Below are positions 27,045 to 37,639 of a stretch of 64,000 nucleotides of DNA, in pieces (positions within the stretch are counted from its first letter, which is position 1; each line of letters opens with the position of its first letter). Made by a program: the position numbers and the translations under genes. Origin of the DNA: Pezizomycotina sp. ARF18 (taxonomy: Eukaryota; Ascomycota). The notes under the pieces were generated by a model that saw only the letters and a list, made by a program, of their open reading frames with translations, had not been told where the DNA came from and did not search any database. The stretch is from assembly GCA_002224055.1 (NCBI GenBank), contig AZLU01000185.1, positions 1 through 64,000 on the forward strand. The letters run 5' to 3'.

Positions 27045-27479
27045 TTGGCGTGGGGCAGCCGCGATCAGACCCCCTTGGTCTGCATCCGGACGGATGATCC
27101 GGAGCGCCCAGATATGCACCGTCAACATAACCTCACAGCGCTGCTGCCGCTTGAGGCTGAGCGAGGGATAAAATTAAATGCTGACAAGATAACAACAGTC
27201 TTGGCTCGTCATTATCAATCTTGTAACAGGCTAAATAACCTATTCCAGTTAGACAGATATTCTTGTTTTTCCATAACGGCGGGTGGAGATGAACTGATTA
27301 TAAGGATTGCCAAGATAAAGAAGAGATCGCGAACTGGGCATTTCAGGATTGTGTTAACCACCCGTCATCCTGCGCATTGCGAAGCCATCATTTCTTCGAA
27401 GACCTATAGCGGAAAAATATTTTTTTTATTAAACGATTTCGATAATTACTTCGTATTTCCAACATCCCGATATCTATAG
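27045..27479 (+). CDS. Unrecognised 144-codon open frame
   Basis: An uninterrupted frame of 435 bases just before the hemerythrin-like gene. It contains charged and aromatic stretches (IIRIAKIKKRSRTGHF, FFLLNDFDNYFVFP) but no motif I recognise. There is no obvious promoter or intron. It may be chance, or the 3' end of a decayed gene. Confidence 0.2.
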   Translation: MAWGSRDQTPLVCIRTDDPERPDMHRQHNLTALLPLEAERGIKLNADKITTVLARHYQSCNRLNNLFQLDRYSCFSITAGGDELIIRIAKIKKRSRTGHFRIVLTTRHPAHCEAIISSKTYSGKIFFLLNDFDNYFVFPTSRYL

Positions 27480-27485
27480 TCCGAA

Positions 27486-28315
27486 ATGAGTAAACCCTGG
27501 GCCGACTCGCCTTTCCAGCTCCAAACAACGCCCGCCTTCACGCAAGATGTAAGTAAACCCTTCCCCTGGCTCCATCACGACAACGTCTACCATCCATTAC
27601 TAACCTTTCCTCAAGGTCTCCGACCCTACGTCCACCTAGCGACCGACATGGCCCTAATCCACAACTGCATCCTCCGCGGCCTGAACGCGGTCTACAACCA
27701 ATCCTCGCCGTCTCCTCTCTCCCGCCACACGACATCTCCGGCTTCATAACATTCTGCCAATGCTGGTCAGAATTCATCCACGCCCACCACGACGGCGAAG
27801 AAGAATTCTTATTCCCCCGGCTAGAATCCCTCTTCGGCGAAACGGGTATAATGGACGCGAATGTAGAACAACATAAGCTCTTCCATCCGGGATTAAAGCA
27901 GTTTGACGATTACGTGTATAACGTGACACCGGATAGTTATGATGGCGAGGAGATAAGGAGGAGGATTGGGACGTTTGGAGAGATATTAAAGACGCATTTG
28001 GATGAGGAGCTGGTTACGCTGTTGGAGTTGAAGAGGTTCGGGACGGATAAGGCGAGGGAGATATTGAAATTGGCGGATGATCACGGCGCACATGTTATGC
28101 AGAATGTTTCGAAGACAAGGGCTTTTCTGGGCGCGACGAGTTGTTTAGACGTTGAGTTTGAAGGGGGGATTCATACGAATTTCCCGCCTGCACCGACGCC
28201 GGTAAAGTGGTTGTACCGGTACGTGTTCTGGCAGACGGGGAGGAACGTATGGAAGTTCGCGCCCTGCTGGAATACGACTGGTACGAGGAGGGAGCTCTAT
28301 GCGCTGCAACAGTAA
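27486..28315 (+). CDS. Hemerythrin-like (HHE) domain protein
   Basis: The start MSKPWADSPFQLQTTPAF leads into MALIHNCILRGLNAVYNQ, the first helix of fungal hemerythrin-like proteins with its His ligand. FIHAHHDGEEEFLFPRLE gives the HH and E ligands, and EQHKLFHPGL the next His. The C-terminal EGGIHTNFPP, VKWLYRYVFW and WKFAPC segments are conserved in this fungal family. Length is about 276 residues. The domain is a four-helix bundle that binds a di-iron centre; fungal members are cytosolic and of unclear role. One frame change occurs near 27700-27715, consistent with a single C missing from a CC(C) run. The rest, from 27735 to the stop, is continuous. No intron is needed, although a GTAAGT occurs at 27549. 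Confidence 0.8.
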
Positions 28316-29077
28316 CCGGCCTGTCAGAGTTTAGTATATATATATATTTTATCGTTCTTCTCCCAGTTTCAAGTCCTAGGAATAGCGCGTAGGAAATAAA
28401 ATTTAATTTTACGGTGTATTACTTTGGTGTAAAGGCTCTAATATAAAAATTTTTTAATTTATAATATTTTAATTTTTTATTTATTTATTTTTATAAATTT
28501 ATAATTTTATTATATATCTTGAAAGTCGTGATGTCACTCGACAACGATACTTCTTTGAAGGTGTGTTGCTCCAAGGCATCATATTATTAAATGACCTTGT
28601 AAGCTTAGCGCGAAGCCAATAAGTAATCTCTAATGTTGTTGTCTCGATGCCGTTGGTCTCGTGCTGATGCGCATTTTATCCACGCTTAAGTACAAAGGAC
28701 CGGGGCACCTGCCCAGATGAAGCGACGCCACGAAGCACTGCGTCCTTTACGGCCTCCTGCGCTTCTGCAGTTCTTCTTAGCTCAATATATAGTCTCGTTC
28801 CCTTTTTGTGTCGGTCATTAGATTATATCTGAGTTTTAAAACGCTGAACGGCGAAAAAAGCTTAAACAGTTGATGCCAATAGAGTATAATTTTGTTTCCC
28901 CATCATTACAAAAGGCTAACTCGAACACTTGTACCTATACTTGATTCTCGGCGAAACGTCATGGAGAAGTAATATCACATCAAGAGCAAGAGTATTTAAT
29001 ATACGCATATAACTATTTTCTTCTATATACAAACCAATAGGATCTCTGAATGTCTCAACCTACCTAAGAAAGCCATC
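28316..29077. other. AT-rich intergenic region
   Basis: No gene seen. Strongly A/T-rich at about 28434-28515, with a TA repeat near 28336-28348. Confidence 0.6.
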
Positions 29078-29150
29078 ATGAACCCCGAAAACGCGCACCG
29101 TGAGATCCCCATTATCTACCCACCCTTCTTTCTTTCGACGACGTTAACTA

Positions 29151-29185
<35 letters not shown>

Positions 29186-29491
29186 ACAGTCAGCATGCAG
29201 CAGCATATAATACTCGGCCAGGCCCATAACGAGATTCTCCGCTTGAACTCGCAGCTTAGGAGCGCGAGGAGGCAACTAATAGCCCTATAGGTGGGAAACA
29301 AGAGTGTCGAGGAAGACAGAGTGGCGCTGGTCGAGTACTCAAGGAAGCTGTTAGCGAGCTTGGGAAGGTTGGAGGATGAGCTGGCGTACAACATCCAGAG
29401 GATCTTCGGGAAGGTGAAGAGCCGCGGTGATAACGGCGGCGGCGGAAACGGGTATGGTGGTGGGATGCCGACGTTTGGTAGTATGGGTTGA
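29078..29491 (+). CDS. Small coiled-coil protein with Gly-rich tail (coiled-coil gene 1)
   Basis: A short exon (MNPENAH) is followed by an intron from GTGAGA at 29100 to the AG at 29189-29190, which contains a 27-T tract. The second exon reads MQQHIILGQAHNEILRLNSQ then LRSARRQLIAL, a heptad-like helix. It continues in the same frame past a TAG at 29288-29290 into VGNKSVEEDRVALVEYSRKL, LGRLEDELAYNIQRIF and a Gly-rich end (GGGGNGYGGGMPTFG). The TAG stands where Gln would fit (CAG to TAG), so it may be a point lesion. Without it the product is about 112 residues. It resembles in size and style the other coiled-coil genes between 30.5 and 35.3 kb. Function unknown. Confidence 0.5.
29153..29179 (+). 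repeat. Poly-T tract of 27 bases
   Basis: It lies in the predicted first intron of coiled-coil gene 1, just before its 3' splice site, where it acts as an extreme polypyrimidine tract. Confidence 0.85.
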
Positions 29492-30519
29492 AGCATTCTG
29501 CAAAAGAGTTATATATTCCTTCAGAAGTCGGAAGGGCAGGCCGGCGGAGGAGACGCTGTCTGTAACACGGGAGGATGTTTGCGATCATTAGTTTCTCTTT
29601 TGTCACAGTTGGGCTTAAGGGATTCAGTTGTTGCCATATCTTTTTTTCCTGTTCTCCAGGATAGACTCTTACTCTTCCATAATACATAGTGGTAAACGGT
29701 AGTTGATTCTTCTACTTCTCTCCCGCCGTTGTATTTTCATGGGGTCTAGATGAAGATTTCTACAATGCCTCCCGTTTCTTTTTCTGCTGCTCTCCTTTGA
29801 AATTTTGGCGGCGAAATCCTACAAAACCGCTGAACTTTCGTAGATAATGCTTCATTAGTAGTCTACATGGGCTTCTTCGCGCGTATATAGCCCGCTTAAC
29901 ACGCTGCAGCTTTTGCAGTTGCAAACGTCAAAATATAATGCTTGATTCGAATCACCTACAAATCAACATTTCCAAAAATTTTCAAACCGCAGTGAATCAA
30001 GCACCAAATTACAGGTGAATCAAAGCGCCCAACAAAACTATAGTATTATGATATTCATTTATTTTTAACCAAAATATAATTTTTTATAATATTAAATATA
30101 TTATAAACTTGATGATTAGCTATTTCGTTATGTAATTTTTATTAAAATTTAATAAACACCGAATGAGTTAAGCCTCGGTTTTAGTTTCGATCTTACGAAG
30201 TAGGGCCTCACTTTATTTATCATTATTTTTTCATGATTTGCGACCTCTTTAGCTCGCCTGCAATTTTATTAGTTGTCGTGCTTGATTCAGCTGCAAACGA
30301 GTGCAGGCGAGGTCACACGGAACCTATACATATTTTTTTCCCTGTATGTGTTTGTGCAAACAACCCCAGGCGAACTCACTCCCGACCCTAACCGAAGGGT
30401 TCCGTCCACTATTCCAAAACAAATGGCTGGAATTCAAGCCGGCCGAGCTACACGAACTACGAACCCATGTTCGGGTCAATATACGTTAGCCGCCCGAGGT
30501 ACCCGGCGAACGTACCCCA
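29492..30519. other. Intergenic, no confident gene
   Basis: AT-rich at 30040-30150. A plus-strand stretch near 30370-30490 (GFRPLFQNKWLEFKPAELHE) looks coding but has no context, start or family I recognise. Confidence 0.45.
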
Positions 30520-31095
30520 TCAGCCCGGGCACCGGCGAATGACATTCATCCGCAAGCGCCGCCGGTAAACCGTGTACCGGAGATAAGCCGACCAAGGAGG
30601 TTTTATCAGCGTTAGGGTTAAAGGAAGTCCGGGGAGGTTATTTTTGTTATACCATTTTTTGGCGACAGGTCCGGGAACGCTCACCTCCCATCTTTCAACT
30701 TCCTCGACCTCGCGCTCTTTTCGCATCTGATCCCAGCTCAATCCCCACCTGTCCGCAATTTCCCGAATATTAACGCTGTGGAGAATCTCGCTGAACTCTT
30801 GCAACTTCTTCTCCTTCTTCGCCAAAATCAGCTTTGCGTCGTCGAGTTTTGTCCTTGTATCCTCGAGCTCTTTACTCAATCCCTCGACCTTTTTGCTCAA
30901 CTCCTAGTTGTTCTCGTCGGATAATTGTAACTGACTGCGGAGGGCATTGATAGTATCTTTGATTGCTTGAGGAGTAGGTAGAGTTCCGCTTGTTCGAGTT
31001 GGCGTTGCAGCTGTGCGATATCCGAGTTGTTTGGCTTGTTGGCTCACGGTGACTGCTTTGTGGAAATTTTGCCCTCGCTTGTTGATTCTTATCCA
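30520..31095 (-). CDS. Small coiled-coil protein (coiled-coil gene 2)
   Basis: From ATG near 31095 the frames give, in order, a polar N-terminus, then IAQLQRQLEQAELYLLLKQS (about 31015-30955). Next comes NALRSQLQLSDENN, a TAG at 30906-30904 where Gln would fit, then ELSKKVEGLSKELEDTR, KLILAKKEKKLQEFSEILH and ADRWGLSW. The first block nearly matches LQRQLEQAELSLLLKRSK of the gene at 31875 on the opposite strand, so the two are paralogs facing away from each other. Two frame changes are needed, one explained by an A missing from an A-run. Long heptad stretches imply a dimeric coiled coil. Function and location unknown. The exact 3' end is uncertain. Confidence 0.5.
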
Positions 31096-31874
31096 ACTAG
31101 CTTTCCCCTCCCCTATAGTACTTCGAATAAGTGAAGATTCGAAGATCGGAGATGTCAGGGAAAGACACTATAAATTTGTGATGAGGTGATGTCTAACTAA
31201 TGGTAATGTTTCCGGTTACTTGGTTTCCAATCCGGCCTCATGAGGACATTTACATTGTTCTGAAGACAAAAAGAAGAAAAAAAATTATAACTATAACTAT
31301 AACTATAATTATAACTATAATATACACCTATCAGGCTTCCGATTCCATGGATACTTTAGTGCATGACCCTCGTGGGCTTGTATGTAATGTTAACCTTGTA
31401 GTGGACATCGCGCAGTAATATTTTCTTTCATTAGACTTTAACTAGTTATTGACGATGACTTAATATATCAAAACGATGATCGGGAGGGCGGAATAATTCC
31501 TCTTAATTAAGTTTTAGCAGATATCCCAATCCAAACCTCCAGATATTTAAGCGCGACAAGCGCATCGTAGTAAATAGCAGCGTCTAGCAAGCTTCGAGCA
31601 ACGAACTTCCACGTATGCTTCAAATAAGCTTTTAGCAGTACCACCATCACGCGATGACCAGGTATGTACTCCTGCAACCCCAAGTCTACAATATCGTTAT
31701 AGTTACCTGCCCATTTTTCTTTTCTTTCTTCCTTTTGCCCTCCCTCATACTGTACGTAGTCGCAATACCATTCTACCCCAGTGGCTGAAAAGCTTCAGCG
31801 ACAGTACATCACCGTTTCCATATCTCAACATCCTCGCTACTAAAGTACCGCCATCGAAAGTTCAGTCAATCATC
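31096..31874. other. Divergent intergenic region between coiled-coil genes 2 and 3
   Basis: The two paralogs point outward from here, so it should carry both promoters. It holds an imperfect ATAACT repeat near 31285-31325. No other gene seen. Confidence 0.5.
31285..31325. repeat. Imperfect 6-bp (ATAACT)n repeat
   Basis: About six to seven units of ATAACT/ATAATT in tandem, lying between two divergent paralogous genes. Confidence 0.75.
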
Positions 31875-32185
31875 ATGGACATAGCAGACGACATCCAAAC
31901 CGATGTCCAACAGCTTCAACGGCAGCTCGAGCAAGCAGAGCTCTCCCTACTTCTAAAGCGATCCAAAGAGACCATCAGTAATCTTCGCAACCAGCTCCAA
32001 ATAGCCCACAAAAAGAACGAGGGTCTAATTGCAGAGCTGGACGACACCAAAAGGGACTGGCCGAGGCGAATGGGAAGCTAGAAGCGAATGAGAGGAGGAT
32101 GCAAGTGTTCCGGGATGTAATGAACGGCCCAGAGATGCAGGCCATCGCGATGAGAGCGGCTCAGAGACACAGGCCATTGAGATGA
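31875..32185 (+). CDS. Small coiled-coil protein (coiled-coil gene 3)
   Basis: The ATG at 31875 sits in a good context (CATCATGG). The product begins MDIADDIQTDV and continues LQRQLEQAELSLLLKRSK, ISNLRNQLQIAHKKNEGLIA and ELDDTK. After one frame change near 32053, where a single A appears lost from an A-run, it reads GLAEANGKLEANERRMQVFR then DVMNGPEMQAIAMRAAQRH and a stop at 32183-32185. About 103 residues, almost entirely heptad repeat. It is the closest paralog of the minus-strand gene at 30.5-31.1 kb. It may act as an oligomerisation module. No enzymatic or DNA-binding motif seen. Confidence 0.6.
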
Positions 32186-32625
32186 GAGCGGGGTATCCGC
32201 TCGAGCGTTTGAGAGAAATACAACAGGGGAGAAATTTAAAAAAAAAAAAAACCTATGCTTAGGGATGCGTTTGTAGGCTTCATTCATGTCAAATACCTAA
32301 GCAAGTGGTCGCCTAACTTACTCTAATACTCCCCGAAAGGGAAGGGGAGAAGGGGAAGAAGAACGGAAAACTCCCATTATTTACTTTTTTGCCGCAAGAG
32401 GGCGGTTGACGACGTCGGGTCCTCTACTTCAGTGATAATATACAGATTTTTTTTAAATAAATAATCAACAACAACAATATAAGTAGTATCATCCATCTCT
32501 ATATTTTCTACTCCTATCTCTCTCCTTTTCACCAAACCTAAGTAAAGCAGGAATACCTCACACCGCAGAAGTATTATACCACCAACGCGAAATCCACCAC
32601 CCGAGATATTCTAGGTCGCGTTACA

Positions 32626-33587
32626 ATGCCTCGAGGTAGGCCGCGCAAGGCGGCGTCAAACAACTTGAATCCGGGACACGGAGGTGTCAGTGCCCCTCCT
32701 CCCATCTTTCCCGTGCCTCTCCCTCCACCTACGCCACAACAGCCGCAGCAGCATCAGTTGCAACAGGTTGCCTCGGTCAGTGGTCCTCAGGCCGCAGGAA
32801 ACGCAGCGCTTACCCTTCCTTCTATATCCCCTCAACCTGCCGAACCTTCGGACACATCAAACCCGCCTTCGGTCGGTACCAGTACCCGCGGCGCTCTCCA
32901 CTCGTTTCCCGGTCCGCTGACTGTAATGGATCCTACCGCTCTACCGGACAACCACAACAGCAGCAGGCGAATCATCCTCCTCATCATCAAAACTTCTCTC
33001 TCGCGCAGCAACTATAACCCCAAGCCCGCAGCAAGCTCCACCACCCCCGTTCCCGCGGACGCCCTCGAAAACTTCCTCAGACAAGTCCCAGTGCTGGGCC
33101 CCCTGCAAGTCTTCTCCACGTCGCCCTCGGCTTTCCTCTGCCCGTAATCGCCTCCATCCTTCTTTCTTCCTCTTTTTTTTTTGCTTTTCTTCTTTTTTGA
33201 TTCAAGTCACAGAAAGCTAACTTTGATTTGTTGTTTGTTTATATTGAGAGCGATGCGGGCTACATGGCGAAACGCTTTCGAGTTAACGTGATGATGGAGA
33301 AAGATACCGAGATATCCGAGCTTCAGCGGGTGGTGACCTTCATCAAGACGCAGAGGGACGATGCATACGGTGACATCGACCTGCTAACGGACTTGATCGA
33401 GCAGATCTTAGATGGCGGCCAGGACGTTACAAGAGAGGGAGTAGAGAAGGTTTTGGGACAGGTACGTCGACACAGGCGTGACGACGACGACAATGACGAG
33501 GATGGCGGTGTAGGTGGGGGTTATAGGAAGAAAGATTCCGGTGGAGGAGGATATGGGGGGACGAGTGCGCAGGTCGCCGCTTGCTGA
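32626..33587 (+). CDS. AT-hook and coiled-coil protein (coiled-coil gene 4)
   Basis: MPRGRPRKAASNN at the N-terminus contains the AT-hook core GRPRK, which binds the minor groove of AT-rich DNA. A long Pro/Gln/Ser-rich region follows (PPPTPQQPQQHQLQQV, then poly-Gln and HH runs), with at least two frame changes between 32920 and 33100. A T-rich stretch around 33150-33225 is probably an intron. The 3' part (33228-33587) is an open frame with EKDTEISELQRVVTFIKTQR and LTDLIEQILDGGQDVTREGV, predicted helical, then acidic RRDDDDNDEDGG and Gly-rich tails. The AT-hook suggests a nuclear chromatin or transcription role. The helical and Gly-rich C-terminus resembles coiled-coil gene 1. Joining the two halves into one gene is an inference. 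Confidence 0.5.
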
Positions 33588-34914
33588 AACGACTTTGAGC
33601 CTTCTTTGGGGGAATATTTATTTCTCTCTTTATGCGTGTATGCCTTTTTTATATGTGGACTTTTCTTTTTTTTCGTCTGGGGTGGCTTTCTTCCTGCCTT
33701 TTATCGGGGTTTGCTTTTTCCTTTCTTTTTTCGCTTTTGATTTATTCCCCCGGCCGTCGCCAGATGTTCGAGCTCCAAAGATTCGGGAGTGGAACAGATG
33801 TTTGCGATAGCGAATGTTGAAAAGCAAAGGCGCTTTGTTTTTATCATGGTTATCGATCTTGCTTGCCTCTCTGATACGGCCCTATGGCACGTTTGCTTTT
33901 CAAGTAAGAGGTTATTATAATCAAGTCTTGATTCGATGCTATTATGGAATATTATCCTCGACCGTCTTAGATGAATAATGATTAAAAGCCGTCGGTTTAC
34001 CATCTTCATACCGTGATGAAACTTTTCATGATGCATTCTGAATGAGGGCTTATCTCACGGCACGAGGCCTCTCCATCGATCGCATATTGTTCCGAGAACC
34101 TGTACGTAGCTCATGACCCAATTACAAAGAAGCATCTCAGCTTCGAACTGAATTGTAGAGCCAATTTTCCAAAAAGTGATCACTGGATTGCAATCGAGAC
34201 ATCTATCTTCGTTTGAAGTTCAAGTAGAGACGGAGTATGTATGTGATTGGGGTATCGACGTGGGAATGCCAGAATGCTCGATCTCGAGTTTGTGGATAGA
34301 CCAATTACTTACCCAAACGTATACAGGACCTTTATATATACTCCAACAAAAGCGATAATAATCTCTTCAGGAAATTTTCCCAACAGAAATGCAATATTCA
34401 GCCCATTGCTGAAGGGAAAACACGAATTAATGACACCATGATAGCCTGGGCGGTCATTTTTCGTCCCCTCATTTTATTTCTGCCCCATCCCACTGGTACC
34501 CCTCCCACTATCGTCCCTCTTTCCACCATCGAAATTCTCATCAAGAATGCGTTCAACGCCTTCAGTTCCATATCTTCCGTTTATTAAGCACGTCGAACAT
34601 ACGCTTAGCGGGGGTTCAATTCCATATTTGTGGCTCGAGAATAAAATATTTTTTTTTTTTTTGGGGGGGGGGGGGCAAGAAGAACATGACCGAGATCATA
34701 CTTAATTGCAATGGTTAGACACCGGTGGGATTTGCAGCAAGAAGAAGAAAAGACAATCGATCATGGTAAGAGAGCCCTTCGTGTGAGAGGTAGACACTTT
34801 TCCTCTCCCAGCTAGGTATTAGACATGCCATGAAATGGTAAGGATATCAATATGTATATATATCCCCCGTAAAATATCTATATTAGTCCGTATATCATTT
34901 TATTTTAATCCCGA
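33588..34914. other. Intergenic, no gene seen
   Basis: Contains adjacent T and G homopolymers near 34649-34675. Open frames here lack motifs. Confidence 0.5.
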
Positions 34915-35268
34915 GCAGCAGTGTCCTCTTCTTCTCCCCTTAGCTTCGCCCTCTCTGCCGCCAGCTCCCTCCTGCGTTGCAAATATTCAGTTGGCGACTT
35001 CTCCCTCTTCTTATCATAGAACGCACTCATCTCATCCGCTTCCCTCATAGGTCTTTGAAAGATTGGATTCTTTCAGCAATTTTCCCTTTCGTTACCGCGA
35101 GCTCTTCGCTCAACTGCTCGATATGCTCGTCACGCCGCCGCAACATATCACTAAGGTATCGACCATTTCCTTTGACTGCTTGGTGGAGCCTTTGCTGCAA
35201 GTTCTCGAGGTCGTTTTTGTTGACGGAAGGTAAGCCGCGACTGCAGGTGGCTGATGTTGGGCATTCAT
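34915..35268 (-). CDS. Small coiled-coil protein (coiled-coil gene 5)
   Basis: From ATG at 35268: MNAQHQPPAVAAYLPS, then after a frame change NKNDLENLQQRLHQAVKGN, YLSDMLRRRDEHIEQLSEEL and AVTKGKIAERIQSF. A second frame change leads to READEMSAFYDKKREK, PTEYLQRRRELAAERAKLRG and a stop at 34917-34915. About 118 residues, strongly charged and helical throughout. Both frame changes fit single-base losses. The layout (short polar start, long heptad region) matches coiled-coil genes 1-3, but the sequence is more distant. Function unknown. Confidence 0.55.
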
Positions 35269-37175
35269 CGTGAAAAAAGTGGTCTTTTTTGGGGCTGATT
35301 TCAGGATCAAATGAATAACTAAGTATGTAGCGTACTTTTAGTGTTTTCCCTGGGAAAACTCAGGATGTGAGATTTTACAAGCGGGCGGCGAGCTTTATAC
35401 TAATTCTATCGTGTTCATTCCGGAAAAAGAGAGAGAGTTCGTCGAATTCTATATAAAAATTTTCATCAACCTTTCCGCAGAAAGTAAGATTTTCTTTTCT
35501 CTCCTTTTCCTGTAGGTGCTTTAATCAGGAGGTTAAAAGCCTTAGTTACCTTAGGTGGACCAGACGGCCTAAGCATCAGCTAACGCGAGGCCTTCATGAG
35601 TTCTCAAACCCACGGGATTACGCTTGCCTTCGCATCAGAAGAATTAAGTAAACTAGACGCGCGCTCATGTTCCTTGTCTAGCTCGCCCAAAATCCTTCAC
35701 TCCATAATTACTGTCAATGCCCGCCGGCTCCCTATTACAACCAAATTCACGGCCCCAAACTGGAGATACTTTCAATCCATCAAGAATCAAAAAAAAAAAA
35801 AAAAAAAAGAGAGAGAAAAACAGCCAAAGAAACTTAAAGGGTTCGGAAACTTGAATTTGACTTATTCCAAGTTAATTCTTGAGCCCTCATGATCTGCGAA
35901 AACGTGTCCGTGACCCCGTTTTTAAAACTCCAGGCCCTCTGTCGTGTCCGTCTTCGCTTTTGGATATATTAGTACCAACACCAAAATATTTTGCCCATAA
36001 AGCTCTTTTCACCCGAAAAACGGAACTAGAACGTCACACCGCTCCTTCAAAGAGGCCCATTCTACGTCTCGACTCCGTATACGACGCGAACTTCCAATAA
36101 TGATGCCGAAAAAACTAACGAGGAGCGGGCGCACATACCCCAACAGGAGGTGAAGATTACCCGCTTCATCCGAAGTGTATTAGACGGATACGGCGAATTC
36201 ATCGGCCTCTTCCTATAGACACCTCGCGAACATACTATTCGGCGCCGCCATGAGTATTACGAGTGTTATTATTAAATTGTGGTGGCCAAAGGGTTCTGCG
36301 CAGCAGAAAAACATATAACGACGTCCACGATACAGGCAGACAAAGAAAAAGGAAAGATGTCAATTGTGTCATGATGAGCAAGGTTGAATCGCCCAAGCGG
36401 ATAATATCTATTGTCTTATCTACGATAGAAGCCATTAGGCCGTTTAATCACCGTCTCTTACTCCTAAACTGAACAAAGGGGAACATGTGCTGTTAGTTCT
36501 GTGCATAAAGTACTGCTAGTGCTGCATCCAAAAAGAAAACTCCTATAGCTCCTAGAAACGACTTCATCAAACCCCACGACCCTCCAAAAGCAACATAAAA
36601 GGCAGAAGAAAACAAAAAACAGGCATCTGCCTGGAGGAACTGATGGGATCGGAAACAAGCATTGGCGGAAACGAAAACCGCTGAAAAGATAAAGCACTAA
36701 AAAAAAAAAAAAAAAAAAAAGCAGATAAGTGGAAAGTAGGAACGGGTGCAAAGGTAACAAGTCTCATCAATGCAAAGATGGAGTTCTAGGAGCAGTATGG
36801 TAGTGGTTGGCCAAGTGAATCCTTTTCTTTCCCCTGATCATTGTTACGGCTGCTTTAGAGATGAATGTTGTACTTTGTGTATTTACGGAGCTATCGATGG
36901 GCGTGTCACGTCTCTATCTAGGCCGCCTTGAGCCTGCAAAATGTTGATGACAATAGTGATAATTAATACTGATGGCTTCTTCGATCCAAATGTTTCGAAA
37001 GAGAATATGTTAAACGAACTATCACAACGTAGATATAGGAAATCAAGGGCTCAGGAAGCCAAACCCTGATCCCTCCCTTTTGATCGAACTGCACCTGCGT
37101 GAAGTGTCGGGAGCAGACAATCTAACAATAGAAATGATGAATAGGTTCTATTGAAAGTTGTCCTTAAGCGGTTTT
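35269..37175. other. Intergenic with a possible coding fragment
   Basis: Homopolymer A tracts near 35789-35808 and 36700-36720. A plus-strand stretch near 36098-36218 (EERAHIPQQEVKITRFIRSV) reads like part of a protein but is short and unframed. No gene called. Confidence 0.45.
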
Positions 37176-37243
37176 CACTACTACCATGACCAGGGGTGAC
37201 GTTTGTATACACTACTACCATGACCAGGGGTGACGTTTGTATA
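37176..37243. repeat. Perfect 34-bp tandem duplication
   Basis: CACTACTACCATGACCAGGG begins each of two identical, directly adjacent 34-bp units (37176-37209 and 37210-37243), about 400 bp before the aspartic protease. Confidence 0.95.
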
Positions 37244-37639
37244 TCTGGAGCAGGAAAACGCACATGTGTTTACCGGAAGCGGATGGCTCGAGCTCATGAG
37301 AGGTGGCCAAACACTGGCCCTCGCCCTAGATCACCGTTTTCGGGTAGAGCAACAGCGTCACCATCGCTTTCCCATGGCCTAGTTCGTCGAACAGTCTGGA
37401 TTCGTTTGGCTCGGCGAAAACAATGCGACCGATATATGAAGCCCCTATCTGGCTGCTTTTCGGTCAGTCAATTTCAATTTCACATTCATTATTTTGTTGA
37501 ACAGTATCAGAACCCGGAAGCCGCCGAATACATGCAAAACAGAGGTAGTTTTTGCAAAGCACATTCCTTCGAAGCAGGTATCATATGCCCGTCGCAACAA
37601 ATTGAGACGATGCACATATTACCTTTGTCTTCTTACTCC

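Noticed and set aside
30370-30490. Possible transposase or other mobile-element fragment (GFRPLFQNKW)
   Set aside because: Too short, with no terminal repeats, no target-site duplication and no catalytic motif.
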